From positions 124,001 through 188,000 of the forward strand of contig NZ_UXAV01000031.1 in assembly GCF_900609045.1 (NCBI RefSeq): 64,000 nt of DNA, given 5' to 3'. The notes beneath the pieces were generated by a model. It was given only the letters and a program-made list of their open reading frames with translations. It was not told the DNA's origin and ran no database searches. Shown here in pieces: positions 26,662 to 35,601 of this stretch. Numbering within the stretch: the first letter of the stretch is position 1; the number at the start of each line of letters is the position of its first letter. The translations under genes were made by a program, and so were the position numbers. Source of the stretch: Filibacter tadaridae. Lineage in GTDB: Bacteria; Bacillota; Bacilli; Bacillales_A; Planococcaceae.

Positions 26662-28275
26662 TTATTCCTCTTCTTTCGAACGCTCATATGCTCCTTGAGC
26701 TACTTCGAGATAAGATTCTAACCCCATCTTATCCAATGTCTTCTTATAGTCATCCCACTTGCTGAAATCTTGGTTTCCAGTGATAAAGCCTGCAGTCATT
26801 TCATCAACATATGTCTGAACATCCGTCATAACTGCACTAACCTTTTCATTCTCTTCGAGCGTATAGTTCAGTCCCGGTAGAATGTCCTCGTCTTTGATGC
26901 GGTAAGGTAAAACTTTCTCAGCATTTAAAGTAGAATTTTCTTTACCCTCTGCACCTTGGAAGTACTTTTTCCTTACCATTCCTGGATAATATCCTCCAGG
27001 CCAAGTCAAATATTCACTAATTGCTTGGTCCACATTTAATCCATCTGGGTTGTCTGTAATTGTCTCTAAGTATTTGAAGTTTCCTTCTTCATCTTCTTCG
27101 AACGTAACACCTTCGAAGCCCATAAAGAACATTTTAGATCCTTCTTCTCCATAAAAGTAATCCATCCAGCGAACCATTGCTTCGGGATTTTTTGCCTTAT
27201 CAGTCAGCACGAACATCCCTAGATTTCCAAGACCATTCGAAACCGTGTTATAAGCCCGTTCACCAGTAGGACCTTCAAGGACAGGTACACCAACGTAACC
27301 GTCAAGGTTCAGTAATTCCGCCGGGTCAACCTCAGCGAGCATTCCAAAATTCCCTTTAGACGCTTCCGCGGCAAACACATGCGGTTCGGTAGTGAAAATA
27401 TCCTGATTGATTAATCCCTCTGTATATAGCTTGTTCAAGAATTTAAGCAATTCCTTATACTCATCTGTAGCCGGAACAAAACGGAATTCTTCAGTTCCTT
27501 CTTTAAAGTCGAGGTTTATGTTCATAGATCCCTGTTTGTTCAATCCATATGTTCCTCGTAAATAGCCAATGAATTGATTGATACCATAGCCGGTGCCCCA
27601 ACCTTCTTCATCCGCTTTTCCATTACCATTCGGATCTTGTTCTTTGAACGCTTTCAACACTTCGTACAATTCATCAGGAGTTTCAGGCTCCTCTAGCCCC
27701 AATTTGTCCAACCAATCTTTTTTGATCCAAGGTGTACCTGCGCGGAGTGCCTCGAAGTTCGGGTCATAGAAAGCAGGGAACCCATAAATTTTACCATCAG
27801 GCATTGTAACTCCTTTTTTTACAGATGGATATTCTTCAAGGATTTTCTTGAAATTCGGTGCATATTCATCAATATAATCACTTATTGGTAAGAAGACGCC
27901 TTGTTGCCCATATTTAATCAGGTCTGTTTTCGGAAATGCTGATGCAAAGAACAGTTCAGGATAATCACCAGCTGCCAACATTAAGTTTCGTTTCTCGGCA
28001 AGACCTTCAATTTGAACTGTTTTCCAGTCCACTTCGATATTTGTCATTTTTTCATACTCATCCCAAAGCATCAAGTCATTCCAATTTTGTGAGGCAAAGA
28101 ACTTTGCAGCAAAGCCATCAACCTGAATACTTTCCTCAACAATCGGCATGCCGGTTGCCTTTACATTATGCGCATTTTCACCTTTTTCAATTGTCTGATC
28201 GTCTTCTGAACAAGCCCCCAAAATACTTGCTGTCAATAGTAATGCTGCAACACTTGAAAAGTACTTTCTCTTCAA
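26662..28275 (-). CDS. Extracellular solute-binding lipoprotein (LplA/YtcQ type)
   Basis: A 537-aa lipoprotein with lipobox LGAC. The SBP_bac_1-like fold has YPELFFASAFPKTDLIKYGQ and DPNGNGKADEEGWG (a calcium-binding-like loop) typical of LplA/YtcQ. Captures an oligo- or amino sugar for the two permeases upstream in the operon. The ligand is not evident from sequence. Confidence 0.85.
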   Translation of the reverse strand: MKRKYFSSVAALLLTASILGACSEDDQTIEKGENAHNVKATGMPIVEESIQVDGFAAKFFASQNWNDLMLWDEYEKMTNIEVDWKTVQIEGLAEKRNLMLAAGDYPELFFASAFPKTDLIKYGQQGVFLPISDYIDEYAPNFKKILEEYPSVKKGVTMPDGKIYGFPAFYDPNFEALRAGTPWIKKDWLDKLGLEEPETPDELYEVLKAFKEQDPNGNGKADEEGWGTGYGINQFIGYLRGTYGLNKQGSMNINLDFKEGTEEFRFVPATDEYKELLKFLNKLYTEGLINQDIFTTEPHVFAAEASKGNFGMLAEVDPAELLNLDGYVGVPVLEGPTGERAYNTVSNGLGNLGMFVLTDKAKNPEAMVRWMDYFYGEEGSKMFFMGFEGVTFEEDEEGNFKYLETITDNPDGLNVDQAISEYLTWPGGYYPGMVRKKYFQGAEGKENSTLNAEKVLPYRIKDEDILPGLNYTLEENEKVSAVMTDVQTYVDEMTAGFITGNQDFSKWDDYKKTLDKMGLESYLEVAQGAYERSKEEE

Positions 28276-28291
28276 TGCGCTCTCCCCCTTA

Positions 28292-29170
28292 TTATCCTTT
28301 TAGTGATCCTATCATGACACCTTTCACGAAATACCTTTGTAAAAACGGATATAGCATCAGCATCGGTAGATTCGCAACAATTAGCACTGCATACTTCAAC
28401 CCCTCAACGCTAAGTTGTTGTGCCAAAAAGCTTTCCGAAGTTGCTTTAATCATGTCATCGGTTTGACCTTGAATAAGAATTTGTCTGAGAATCAGTTGAA
28501 GCGGAAACTTGTCTTGATCCTGCAGATAAATCAATGCCTGGAAGTAGGAATTCCAATGGCCAACAGAATAGAAAAGAACCATTACAGCAATGACAGGAAA
28601 CGATAACGGGAGAACGATACTCCACAGTATTCTGAAATTCCCGCATCCATCAATCTTCGCTGATTCCTCCAATTCATGCGGTATGGCCTGGAAAAATGTT
28701 CTCATAATAATAATGTTCCAAACTGCAACCGCATTAGGAATCACCATAACCCAAAATGTATTCAGCATTCCAAGATCGTGAATGAGTAAGTACGTTGGGA
28801 TAAGTCCACCACTAAAGAATATAGTGAAGACAATGAACGCCATAATGAGTCCACGACCCTTTAAATCTCTTCGTGAAAGCGGGTATGCTGCTAATATTGT
28901 CATTATGACGTTCAGTATAGTTCCAAATACCGTATACTTCAGCGTGTTTACAAATCCATTAATAATATCTTTGTTTTTGAATACTTTTTCATATGCATCT
29001 AGCGTTATATCTTTTGGCCACAACCACATCTCACCTGACACTACGTATTGTGGGTTACTAAATGATGCACTCAAAACAAAAACTAAGGGATAAATTACGA
29101 GTAAGGCGACAATGGTCAGGAACACAAAGTTGAATATATTAAATGTCCGATCTGTTTTGGATTCTCTCAA
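28292..29170 (-). CDS. Carbohydrate ABC permease (LplC/YtcP type)
   Basis: A 292-aa inner-membrane permease with about six helices. The EAA loop that contacts the ATPase reads ELEESAKIDGCGNFRILWSI. Forms a heterodimer with the LplB-type permease, whose gene ends 12 nt upstream of this one. Confidence 0.9.
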   Translation of the reverse strand: MRESKTDRTFNIFNFVFLTIVALLVIYPLVFVLSASFSNPQYVVSGEMWLWPKDITLDAYEKVFKNKDIINGFVNTLKYTVFGTILNVIMTILAAYPLSRRDLKGRGLIMAFIVFTIFFSGGLIPTYLLIHDLGMLNTFWVMVIPNAVAVWNIIIMRTFFQAIPHELEESAKIDGCGNFRILWSIVLPLSFPVIAVMVLFYSVGHWNSYFQALIYLQDQDKFPLQLILRQILIQGQTDDMIKATSESFLAQQLSVEGLKYAVLIVANLPMLMLYPFLQRYFVKGVMIGSLKG

Positions 29171-29182
29171 CTACCCCACCCC

Positions 29183-30169
29183 TTACCATAGACTTGTCTC
29201 ATTTACTTTTTTCGCAATCTGATTAACCATTATGAGCAGGAAGAAGTTTATCAATGAGTTGAATAGCCCTACTGCCGCAGAGAAGCTGTACTGCGCTTCC
29301 AAAATCCCACTTCGGTAAACGAATGTCGAGATGACATCGGAAGTCGACATATTCAAATCATTTTGCATAAGATAGACCTTTTCAAATCCTACAGCCATAA
29401 CGGACCCCGCATTCAAAATGAATAAAATTACAATTGTAGGCATAATGGCTGGAATGTTAATGTGTAGTATTCGTTGAAATCTTGACGCTCCGTCGATCAT
29501 TGCTGCCTCATGTTGTGAAGGATCTACTGCAGCGAGTGCGGCGATGTAAATAATCGAGCTCCACCCCATTGTTTGCCATACATCTGAAAACACATACAAA
29601 CTTTTAAAAAAAGCAGGTTCCGTTATAAAGTCAATTGGTGTACCTCCAAAAATTTTGATCACCTGATTGACTAACCCATCCGTTTTCAAGAAGAGTAACA
29701 ACATCCCGACAACTACTACAGTTGAAAGAAAATGTGGTGCATAGATTACTGTCTGGACAAACTTTTTATATCGTAAACTTTTTACTTCATTAAGCATTAG
29801 TGCTAGTATGATTGGAACCGGGAAAGATACAACTAGAGTGAAAACACCAATTCCGATTGTATTTAGTATCAGTCTCCAGAAATAGTAACTATCAAAAAAC
29901 CGCTCGAAATGTTTCATACCTACCCACGGGCTTCCCCAAATCCCTTTGTTTGCGATGAAATCTTTAAATGCAATTTGCAAGCCATACAGAGGGAAGTAAT
30001 GGAATACGAGAAAATATAGAATGACTGGTGTTAGTAATACGTACAATTCCCAGTTTCTACGTATTGATTTCATCCATCCAATCCCTGTTTTTTTCTTTAC
30101 TTTTTCACTCTTTTTCCTATGCACTCCATCCTCTTTGACACCCTCTACACTTTCGCTCATATTTGTCAC
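29183..30169 (-). CDS. Carbohydrate ABC permease (LplB/YteP type)
   Basis: A 328-aa permease with the family N-terminus LYVLLTPVILYFLVFHYFPL, then YGLQIAFKDF, and the EAA loop HEAAMIDGASRFQRILHINI. Unlike LplC it carries a Lys/Arg-rich cytoplasmic head. I prefer the GTG at 30169, with AAAAGGGG 7 nt upstream. The longer frame from 30289 would overlap the upstream oxidoreductase. Confidence 0.88.
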   Translation of the reverse strand: MTNMSESVEGVKEDGVHRKKSEKVKKKTGIGWMKSIRRNWELYVLLTPVILYFLVFHYFPLYGLQIAFKDFIANKGIWGSPWVGMKHFERFFDSYYFWRLILNTIGIGVFTLVVSFPVPIILALMLNEVKSLRYKKFVQTVIYAPHFLSTVVVVGMLLLFLKTDGLVNQVIKIFGGTPIDFITEPAFFKSLYVFSDVWQTMGWSSIIYIAALAAVDPSQHEAAMIDGASRFQRILHINIPAIMPTIVILFILNAGSVMAVGFEKVYLMQNDLNMSTSDVISTFVYRSGILEAQYSFSAAVGLFNSLINFFLLIMVNQIAKKVNETSLW

Positions 30170-30197
30170 AATCAGACCCCTTTTCTTTCTAACACAT

Positions 30198-31349
30198 TCA
30201 ACTGTGCACGATGCTAGACACCTGAGAAATCCTGACGACTTTACCTCCTGCACGGATTGACTCCGTTGCCGCACAGCCAACTGCCACACTCATTCTTCCT
30301 GCGAAAGGCGTTGTAAGGGGTTTTTTATCATGTAGAATCAGATCGATAAAATCTTGCGTTATTTTAGGATCCGCTCCACCGTGACTACCCTCTTCCTTCT
30401 TCATTTCATACGTTACATCACTAAACTCTTTCCACGTATTCGTTTTACGCGTTTTCAAGTATACTTTCCCATTCACATCGTCATTCTCTATACGACCTTC
30501 AGTTCCAATAAATGTATAGTTACGGTTATAGTCTGGCGTGAAATGACATTGAAGATAAGATGCCTTAATCCCGCCCTCAAGCTCCATAATAAGCATGTTA
30601 TTGTCTTCAACATCGATTTCTTCACGGAATGCACATTCCGTAAATGTATGAGCAACATACTCAGGACACGTATTCTTTAACTCACACTCAGGACATGTTA
30701 AGTCGTTTGGCTTATCCCCTCCGTAGTAATCAAGGCTCCCGAATGCAGATACTTTTGTCGCATACTTGCCTGAAATCCAATGGATCACATCAAGGTCATG
30801 CGAACCTTTCTGTAATAGTAGAGAAGTTGTATTTTCTGATTTCCCATGCCAATCGTGGTAGTAGAAATAACCGCCAAAGCCGACGAAATGACGAACCCAA
30901 ATTGTTTTTAATTCTCCGATAGCACCTGAGTCAATTAATTCCTTCATCGTCTGGTACATACTCATATAACGCATATTGAAACCAACCATTAAATGCTTTC
31001 CTGAATTCTGCCATGTATCGATAATTCGGTCACATCCTTCAACCGTAATCGCAAGCGGTTTTTCGGAATAGACATGTTTCCCAGCTTCAAGGGCTGCAAT
31101 GACGTGTTCCTCATGCAAGTAATCCGGTGACAAAACCGCAATCGCATCGATATCATCACGCTTCAATAATTCTTTGTAATCATTTGTTTGAAATAACGGT
31201 GTGTCGTATTTTTCTTGAAACTTTGCAATGCGTTCGTCAGAAATATCCGCAATCGCAACGACCTCTGACTCCCCCCCTGGCTTATGCCAGTAGTGTGCAA
31301 GTCCACCCCGTAGACCCGCTCCGATAATTCCCATTCTTACCTTTTTCAT
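30198..31349 (-). CDS. Gfo/Idh/MocA-family oxidoreductase with a cysteine cluster (2)
   Basis: A 383-aa protein with Rossmann start MGIIGAGLRGG and SEKPLAI. Like its paralogue at 17989 it carries an inserted cysteine motif CPECELKNTCPEYV plus a further Cys in TECAFREE, a probable metal site. First gene of the LplBCA operon, so it probably acts on the imported sugar. ATG at 31349 with GGTGGAG upstream. The longer frame adds an unsupported N-terminus. Confidence 0.82.
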   Translation of the reverse strand: MKKVRMGIIGAGLRGGLAHYWHKPGGESEVVAIADISDERIAKFQEKYDTPLFQTNDYKELLKRDDIDAIAVLSPDYLHEEHVIAALEAGKHVYSEKPLAITVEGCDRIIDTWQNSGKHLMVGFNMRYMSMYQTMKELIDSGAIGELKTIWVRHFVGFGGYFYYHDWHGKSENTTSLLLQKGSHDLDVIHWISGKYATKVSAFGSLDYYGGDKPNDLTCPECELKNTCPEYVAHTFTECAFREEIDVEDNNMLIMELEGGIKASYLQCHFTPDYNRNYTFIGTEGRIENDDVNGKVYLKTRKTNTWKEFSDVTYEMKKEEGSHGGADPKITQDFIDLILHDKKPLTTPFAGRMSVAVGCAATESIRAGGKVVRISQVSSIVHS

Positions 31350-31558
31350 TTCTCCACCCCATCTGTATATGTCGTTTTTTTCTTTCAAGGGATTCCCCGG
31401 TTTACAGAAAAAACTTCCCGATTGAATCAATAGGGTTACTTGTACATTGTCGTGTTAGTTGACGAACGACTAATCCGAAATACCGTACACAACTTTGTCG
31501 GGTATCCTAAGCTCTAGCCCATGTAACACAGGCGTTACTGCTATTTTCCTATTTCATT

Positions 31559-31572
31559 TGTAACCGTTTTCT
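31559..31572. promoter_or_regulatory. Candidate CcpA (cre) site
   Basis: TGTAACCGTTTTCT matches the cre consensus well and lies about 210 bp 5' of the oxidoreductase/LplBCA operon. Confidence 0.5.
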
Positions 31573-31613
31573 ATACCCATTCCCACTATACAATTACTTA
31601 CTACTCGACCTTC

Positions 31614-31688
31614 ATTTTGAGAAACCGGGTTGTCGGGTTGTAGGTACAACTTTAACGAAATAAAAAGAAAAACCATTTTTCTCAAAAT
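31614..31688. promoter_or_regulatory. Spaced 11-bp inverted repeat upstream of the LplBCA operon
   Basis: ATTTTGAGAAA (31614-31624) and TTTCTCAAAAT (31678-31688) are perfect complements 53 bp apart. Possible looped operator for the GntR or PucR regulator, or chance. No better assignment. Confidence 0.35.
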
Positions 31689-31934
31689 CGTAACTTCTAT
31701 TAATAATAATATATAGCTAGCAACCTAGTATGTCAACAGATATTTTTAAATAGTCTGTTAGTTATAGAATAGGTGACACACCGTGCTTAAGTAAATTCAC
31801 ACATCAAATCTAGGTATTCCGCCACCAATACGTTATCGAAGTCGAAGAAAACTGAGTGTCAATACGATTAAATATAGTTTTTTAGGTTGGACTGGCTCTT
31901 CCAATGAACTTCGCTATTTCGATTTTACGTCCTT

Positions 31935-32030
31935 TCCACAGTGAACGTTGGGTGGTTCGGGGATGATGTTGTTAGGTTGGCGGGGTTTGTTGTGTGGTTT
32001 CACTATTATGTTGTGAGCTTTGCGAAGCGT
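31935..32030 (-). repeat. 21-nt-period degenerate repeat array (copy 4)
   Basis: On the minus strand four units of 20-21 nt: GCTCACAACATAAT.., ACCACACAACAAAC.., ACCTAACAACATCA.., ACCACCCAACGTTC... The 1.4-kb stretch 31350-32761 has no credible gene. It holds this array, the 42-nt array and another 21-nt array. Confidence 0.65.
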
Positions 32031-32117
32031 TAATTAGGTGTCAGCTGCCTGGCACCTATTCTAATTGGGCAGAATCCAGCGTCATTGATTGCACTCACGC
32101 AGGGTTTGGGCTGAATT

Positions 32118-32369
32118 CCATCGCCTTTGATCGCTCCCGCGCAATGTTTGAACGGAATTCCATCGCCTTTGATCGCACACGCGCGAGGTTTGAGCGGAAT
32201 TCCATCGCCTTTGATCGCACACGCGCGAGGTTTGAGCGGAATTCCATCACCTTTGATCGCACACGCGCGAGGTTTGAGCGGAATTCCATCGCCTTTGATC
32301 GCACACGCGCTAGGTTTGAGCGGAATTCCATCGCCTTTGATCGCACACGCGCGAGGTTTGAGCGGAATT
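32118..32369. repeat. Tandem array of a 42-nt unit
   Basis: Six consecutive 42-nt units beginning GGAATTCCATCGCC and containing CACACGCGCGAGG, the first one diverged and partial units at the edges. The unit length is a multiple of three, so frames are open on both strands. The resulting repetitive ORFs look spurious. 42 is twice the 21-nt period of the neighbouring arrays. Confidence 0.9.
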
Positions 32370-32514
32370 GCCTTTGCCGCAGGAAGCGGCAATCTTGTGA
32401 TGCCTTCTATTTATGAAATTGCGGCAGTACCTATGCATCCCATAACTAAATACGCCGCGGCGCATCGCTCGATTCACTTAACTAATTGTAGAAATACCTG
32501 ATACCCCGTGAGTT

Positions 32515-32632
32515 ACGTTTCACCAACCTAGCAACATAACCCATGAACCCCGCAACAAAAAACGCCAACCTCCCAACATAATCCCTAAACCTATCAACGT
32601 TTTACCAAAACCCAGCAACGTTTCACCATCTA
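32515..32632 (+). repeat. 21-nt-period degenerate repeat array (copy 5)
   Basis: Five 21-nt units: ACCTAGCAACATAAC.., ACCCCGCAACAAAA.., ACCTCCCAACATAAT.., ACCTATCAACGTTTT.., ACCCAGCAACGTTTC... This is the cleanest example of the period. Confidence 0.75.
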
Positions 32633-32761
32633 AATAATAAAAAACAATAGAAATCAGAAAATCAAACACTTACCTAATCTACATTGCATAAATAAGTAAT
32701 TGCTGCACATCGCCAGAATACTATCATAATCAAGTACCCAAAACTCGGTTTCTAAACTTTT

Positions 32762-34066
32762 TCAAATCGAATGTTGCAATTTCTCCAGGAATTTTTTCAG
32801 AACATGTACTCCTGTTACACAATCATTTAGACTCGTCCACTCCACGGGATTGTGACTGATCCCGTCTTTGCTTCGGATGAAAAACATCGCGATTGGGACA
32901 TGGCGGCCTACAATCATAGCATCATGGCCTGCCCCACTTGGAATATAAATGGGATGGATTTGGTTTTCCTTAAGCGAATCAGCCTGCAATACCTGCATGA
33001 AATCCTGTACAAGGACCGGATCTGCTAGTGATGTCTCTTCCCAAACAGCATCCACCTTATGAACGGTAGAAATTCTTTTCGCCTCATCAATGATCAGTTT
33101 GACTAGCTCGTCTAGCGTTTCCCTGTGGATATCCCGAATATCTACACTGAGCTTAACTTCCCCTGGGATGACATTTGTTCCATTGGGGAAAACATGCAGT
33201 CGTCCAACAGTTGCGACTGCAGTAGAACTTACTTTCTTCGGAAGGAAACTCACATTTAGAATGAATTCACTTGCCGCAACCATCGCATCCTGGCGGTCAT
33301 CCATTGGCGTATTTCCAGCGTGTCCCGCCTTCCCTTTAAAGGAAAATTCAAGTCCATTGAGGCCCGTTATCCCAGTCACGATACCAACCGGTTCATTATT
33401 CTTTTCAAGTTGCTTCCCCTGTTCTATGTGAACTTCCACAAAAGCAGCTATTTCTTTAGTATCTCTGGCAGCGTCCATGAAGCTGTTTGCCGATAAACCA
33501 TTTTTACGAACTACTTCCTCAAAAGGGACCCCTTCATGATCTATTAATGATTTTAAATCCGATAACCCGACGTCACCCATCATCGCCTTACTGCCGGTTA
33601 GACCTGCGTTAAATCTTGAACCTTCTTCATCGGAAAATATAACGACTTCAACTGGCCTAGAAGGTTGATAATTCGTCTCTTTCCATGCTTCTACAACTTC
33701 CAGTGCCGTTAAAACGCCCAACACTCCATCGAAATGCCCACCATTAGGCACACTATCAACATGGGAACCTGACAGTATAGCAGGAAGATTATCCTGTTTC
33801 CCGGCCAGCCTACCTATCACATTTCCAGCATCATCTTGCCTAACTTCAAGCCCAGAGTCTCTCATCCATTGCTTGACCAAGTCTTTCGCCTGCTTCTCTT
33901 CATCGGAATAGCCGAGCCGGCATGAACCCATCTCTGCAGTGAATCCAACTTGGGCAATCTCGCGGAGTCTTGATGCAAGTCTTTTTCCCTGAACTCCCGA
34001 ATGATCCAGGTGAAGATCATATTCCCCTAAAAGTCGTTGTTCCATAGCGTCATTAAATAAAACCAT
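32762..34066 (-). CDS. M20-family amidohydrolase (allantoate amidohydrolase / N-carbamoyl-amino-acid hydrolase)
   Basis: A 434-aa dinuclear-zinc hydrolase. Metal ligands and catalytic motifs are present: GSHVDSVPNGGHFDGVLGVL, FSDEEGSRF, EVHIEQGKQLE and the C-terminal GAGHDAM. Family members (AllC, HyuC/AmaB, beta-ureidopropionase) open C-N bonds of ureido compounds. The exact substrate is not decidable. No other purine or hydantoin gene is near, so it stands alone. ATG with AAAGGA 7 nt upstream. Confidence 0.85.
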   Translation of the reverse strand: MVLFNDAMEQRLLGEYDLHLDHSGVQGKRLASRLREIAQVGFTAEMGSCRLGYSDEEKQAKDLVKQWMRDSGLEVRQDDAGNVIGRLAGKQDNLPAILSGSHVDSVPNGGHFDGVLGVLTALEVVEAWKETNYQPSRPVEVVIFSDEEGSRFNAGLTGSKAMMGDVGLSDLKSLIDHEGVPFEEVVRKNGLSANSFMDAARDTKEIAAFVEVHIEQGKQLEKNNEPVGIVTGITGLNGLEFSFKGKAGHAGNTPMDDRQDAMVAASEFILNVSFLPKKVSSTAVATVGRLHVFPNGTNVIPGEVKLSVDIRDIHRETLDELVKLIIDEAKRISTVHKVDAVWEETSLADPVLVQDFMQVLQADSLKENQIHPIYIPSGAGHDAMIVGRHVPIAMFFIRSKDGISHNPVEWTSLNDCVTGVHVLKKFLEKLQHSI

Positions 34067-34140
34067 GTTTTATCGTCCTTTTGAGTAATCTTTAATTTAT
34101 TCAATATATTGCGTTTACTTAAATGATACCATAGTAAAGC

Positions 34141-34180
34141 GCAGCCGTGTCTAGCAAATTAATTACTAAGACATGGCTGC
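34141..34180. repeat. 40-nt imperfect palindrome 5' of the amidohydrolase gene
   Basis: Arms GCAGCCGTGTCTAG and CTAAGACATGGCTGC around an AT-rich centre. Could be an operator or a terminator. Direction unresolved. Confidence 0.45.
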
Positions 34181-34201
34181 AATTGTACGAGTGCCTGTGT
34201 A

Positions 34202-34358
34202 ATAAAGCGAAACTTCAATCAGTGGGGGTTTTCCTCATCCCCCACTGATTGTTAGTTGAGCCATTCGGGCTTTTACGGGCAGTTGATCCCCCACTTATTC
34301 TTCTTGTTCCCTCGATGACTTGAAGTTGGGGGTCTTACTGCCCGTTAATGCGGGATAA
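34202..34358. repeat. Modular dispersed repeat, copy 2
   Basis: Shares ATAAAGCGAAACTTC and the end GCCCGTTAATGCGGGA with 2072-2318. Contains a perfect hairpin CAATCAGTGGGGG / CCCCCACTGATTG. Lacks the GACGCACAGGACGTGC module but keeps GAGCCATTCGG. Sits in the 34067-34549 gap. Confidence 0.75.
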
Positions 34359-34499
34359 AAAACAACGAACAATTCAACCGGTTAGATAAACATGCAATAG
34401 GTAGTAGAAATTCATGCACTTATCCACTACTATACTCATAAACATGTAATTACCTAGCATAGTGAGAGTAGTTCCTTGCCTTGGCGCCTAAAAAACGCA

Positions 34500-34536
34500 A
34501 AAAAAAGACTATTCCCACTTTACAGGAACAGCCCAT
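34500..34536 (-). terminator. Terminator of the cytochrome c gene
   Basis: Minus strand GGCTGTTCC pairs with GGAATAGTC and is followed by eight U. Directly downstream of the dihaem cytochrome gene. Confidence 0.75.
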
Positions 34537-34549
34537 TTCGTAACCTACA

Positions 34550-35440
34550 TCATTCCTTCTTCGGTACCACCACGTCTAAATCAGTCCATTGAAATTCTCC
34601 CGTTTTCAGCTTTTCGCGACGCTCTTTAAACATATAATCCTTTTCCGGATCCTTGTGGCTATCGCCAATTTTTTCAGGATCTCCTTCCGGCCGGTCGTGC
34701 GATAGTACAAAAGCTGCGAGGTCTACCGCTTCCTGGTCCGTCAGTGTATTTGCTTGGCCTTTCGGCATATTGTTTTGAATGAAAGCCGTTGCTTTACTGA
34801 GCCGTGTCAATCCTGCACCTTCATTGAATGAGCCTTCTCCCCATAACGCAGGGCCTGTATGGTCGCTCGTGCCCGAGCCATCCCCGGCGTGACAGGTGAT
34901 ACAGGTTTTTTGCACAAATAGTTCTGCCCCATCGTTTACATTCGGCTCAGGCACTTTTTCTCTATCATTCGTCATCCGCCACGTAATATCATCAACTGTT
35001 TCCACGTCTTTTGATATGAATTCCATATAGGAAACCATCGCTTTCATTTCTTCGCTATCCATTTCTAGTTCGGTACCATTCATGCTTCGTAGAAAACAGC
35101 CGTTGATGCGGTCTTCAATTGTAGTCCATGTACCACTACGATCTTTCGGATATTTCACTGTTACACCGACCATCGGCGAATTAGCGGAAAGTCCGCCATC
35201 CCCGTGGCAGCTGATGCAGGACAAATTATTGCCAACATGCTCGGGCAACACTGTTTTCGTACTGTCAAAGAGCTCTTTGCCGTATTGAATCATTTTCGTT
35301 TCCGGGTCATCCGGGTCCAAATTACTTAATTCTTTCCGGATTTTCGCAGCATCGTATCCTTCGCTGCTGCATCCTACTATGACAAGTGCCAGTAACAGTA
35401 ATAGAAATAGAATCCCTGTTGCTTTTTTGTAAGAAAACAT
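34550..35440 (-). CDS. Dihaem cytochrome c lipoprotein, TsdA-like
   Basis: A 296-aa lipoprotein (lipobox VGCS) with two class I haem motifs, CISCH (about 79-83) and CITCH (about 179-183). The first domain carries YGKELFDSTKTVLPEHVGNN and RINGCFLRSMNG, which are hallmarks of thiosulfate dehydrogenase TsdA. In TsdA the Cys of that motif is an unusual haem ligand. It is divergent from, and 161 bp away from, a CuA oxidase operon. It may feed electrons to that oxidase from thiosulfate, or simply be its electron-donor cytochrome. Confidence 0.82.
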   Translation of the reverse strand: MFSYKKATGILFLLLLLALVIVGCSSEGYDAAKIRKELSNLDPDDPETKMIQYGKELFDSTKTVLPEHVGNNLSCISCHGDGGLSANSPMVGVTVKYPKDRSGTWTTIEDRINGCFLRSMNGTELEMDSEEMKAMVSYMEFISKDVETVDDITWRMTNDREKVPEPNVNDGAELFVQKTCITCHAGDGSGTSDHTGPALWGEGSFNEGAGLTRLSKATAFIQNNMPKGQANTLTDQEAVDLAAFVLSHDRPEGDPEKIGDSHKDPEKDYMFKERREKLKTGEFQWTDLDVVVPKKE

Positions 35441-35601
35441 AAACCATATAACCCCCTACTGTAAATAAATCCGTATAGAGCTCTACCACCTTTCTACCTT
35501 TCCGAAACTATTTTTCATAAAATCCTGGTGTTTACTCTATTCTTTTGGGGGAATAGAAGTCTAATAACATACTATATTTAGTTAGAAAGGTGGGGACACA
35601 C

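Noticed and set aside
31994..32416. ORFs of repetitive SIAFDRTRARFERN-type proteins on both strands
   Set aside because: They are forced by a 42-nt tandem repeat (a multiple of three) and are open in several frames at once. There is no ribosome site.
32118..32632. CRISPR array
   Set aside because: The 42-nt units are contiguous without spacers and the 21-nt units drift. No cas genes are nearby.
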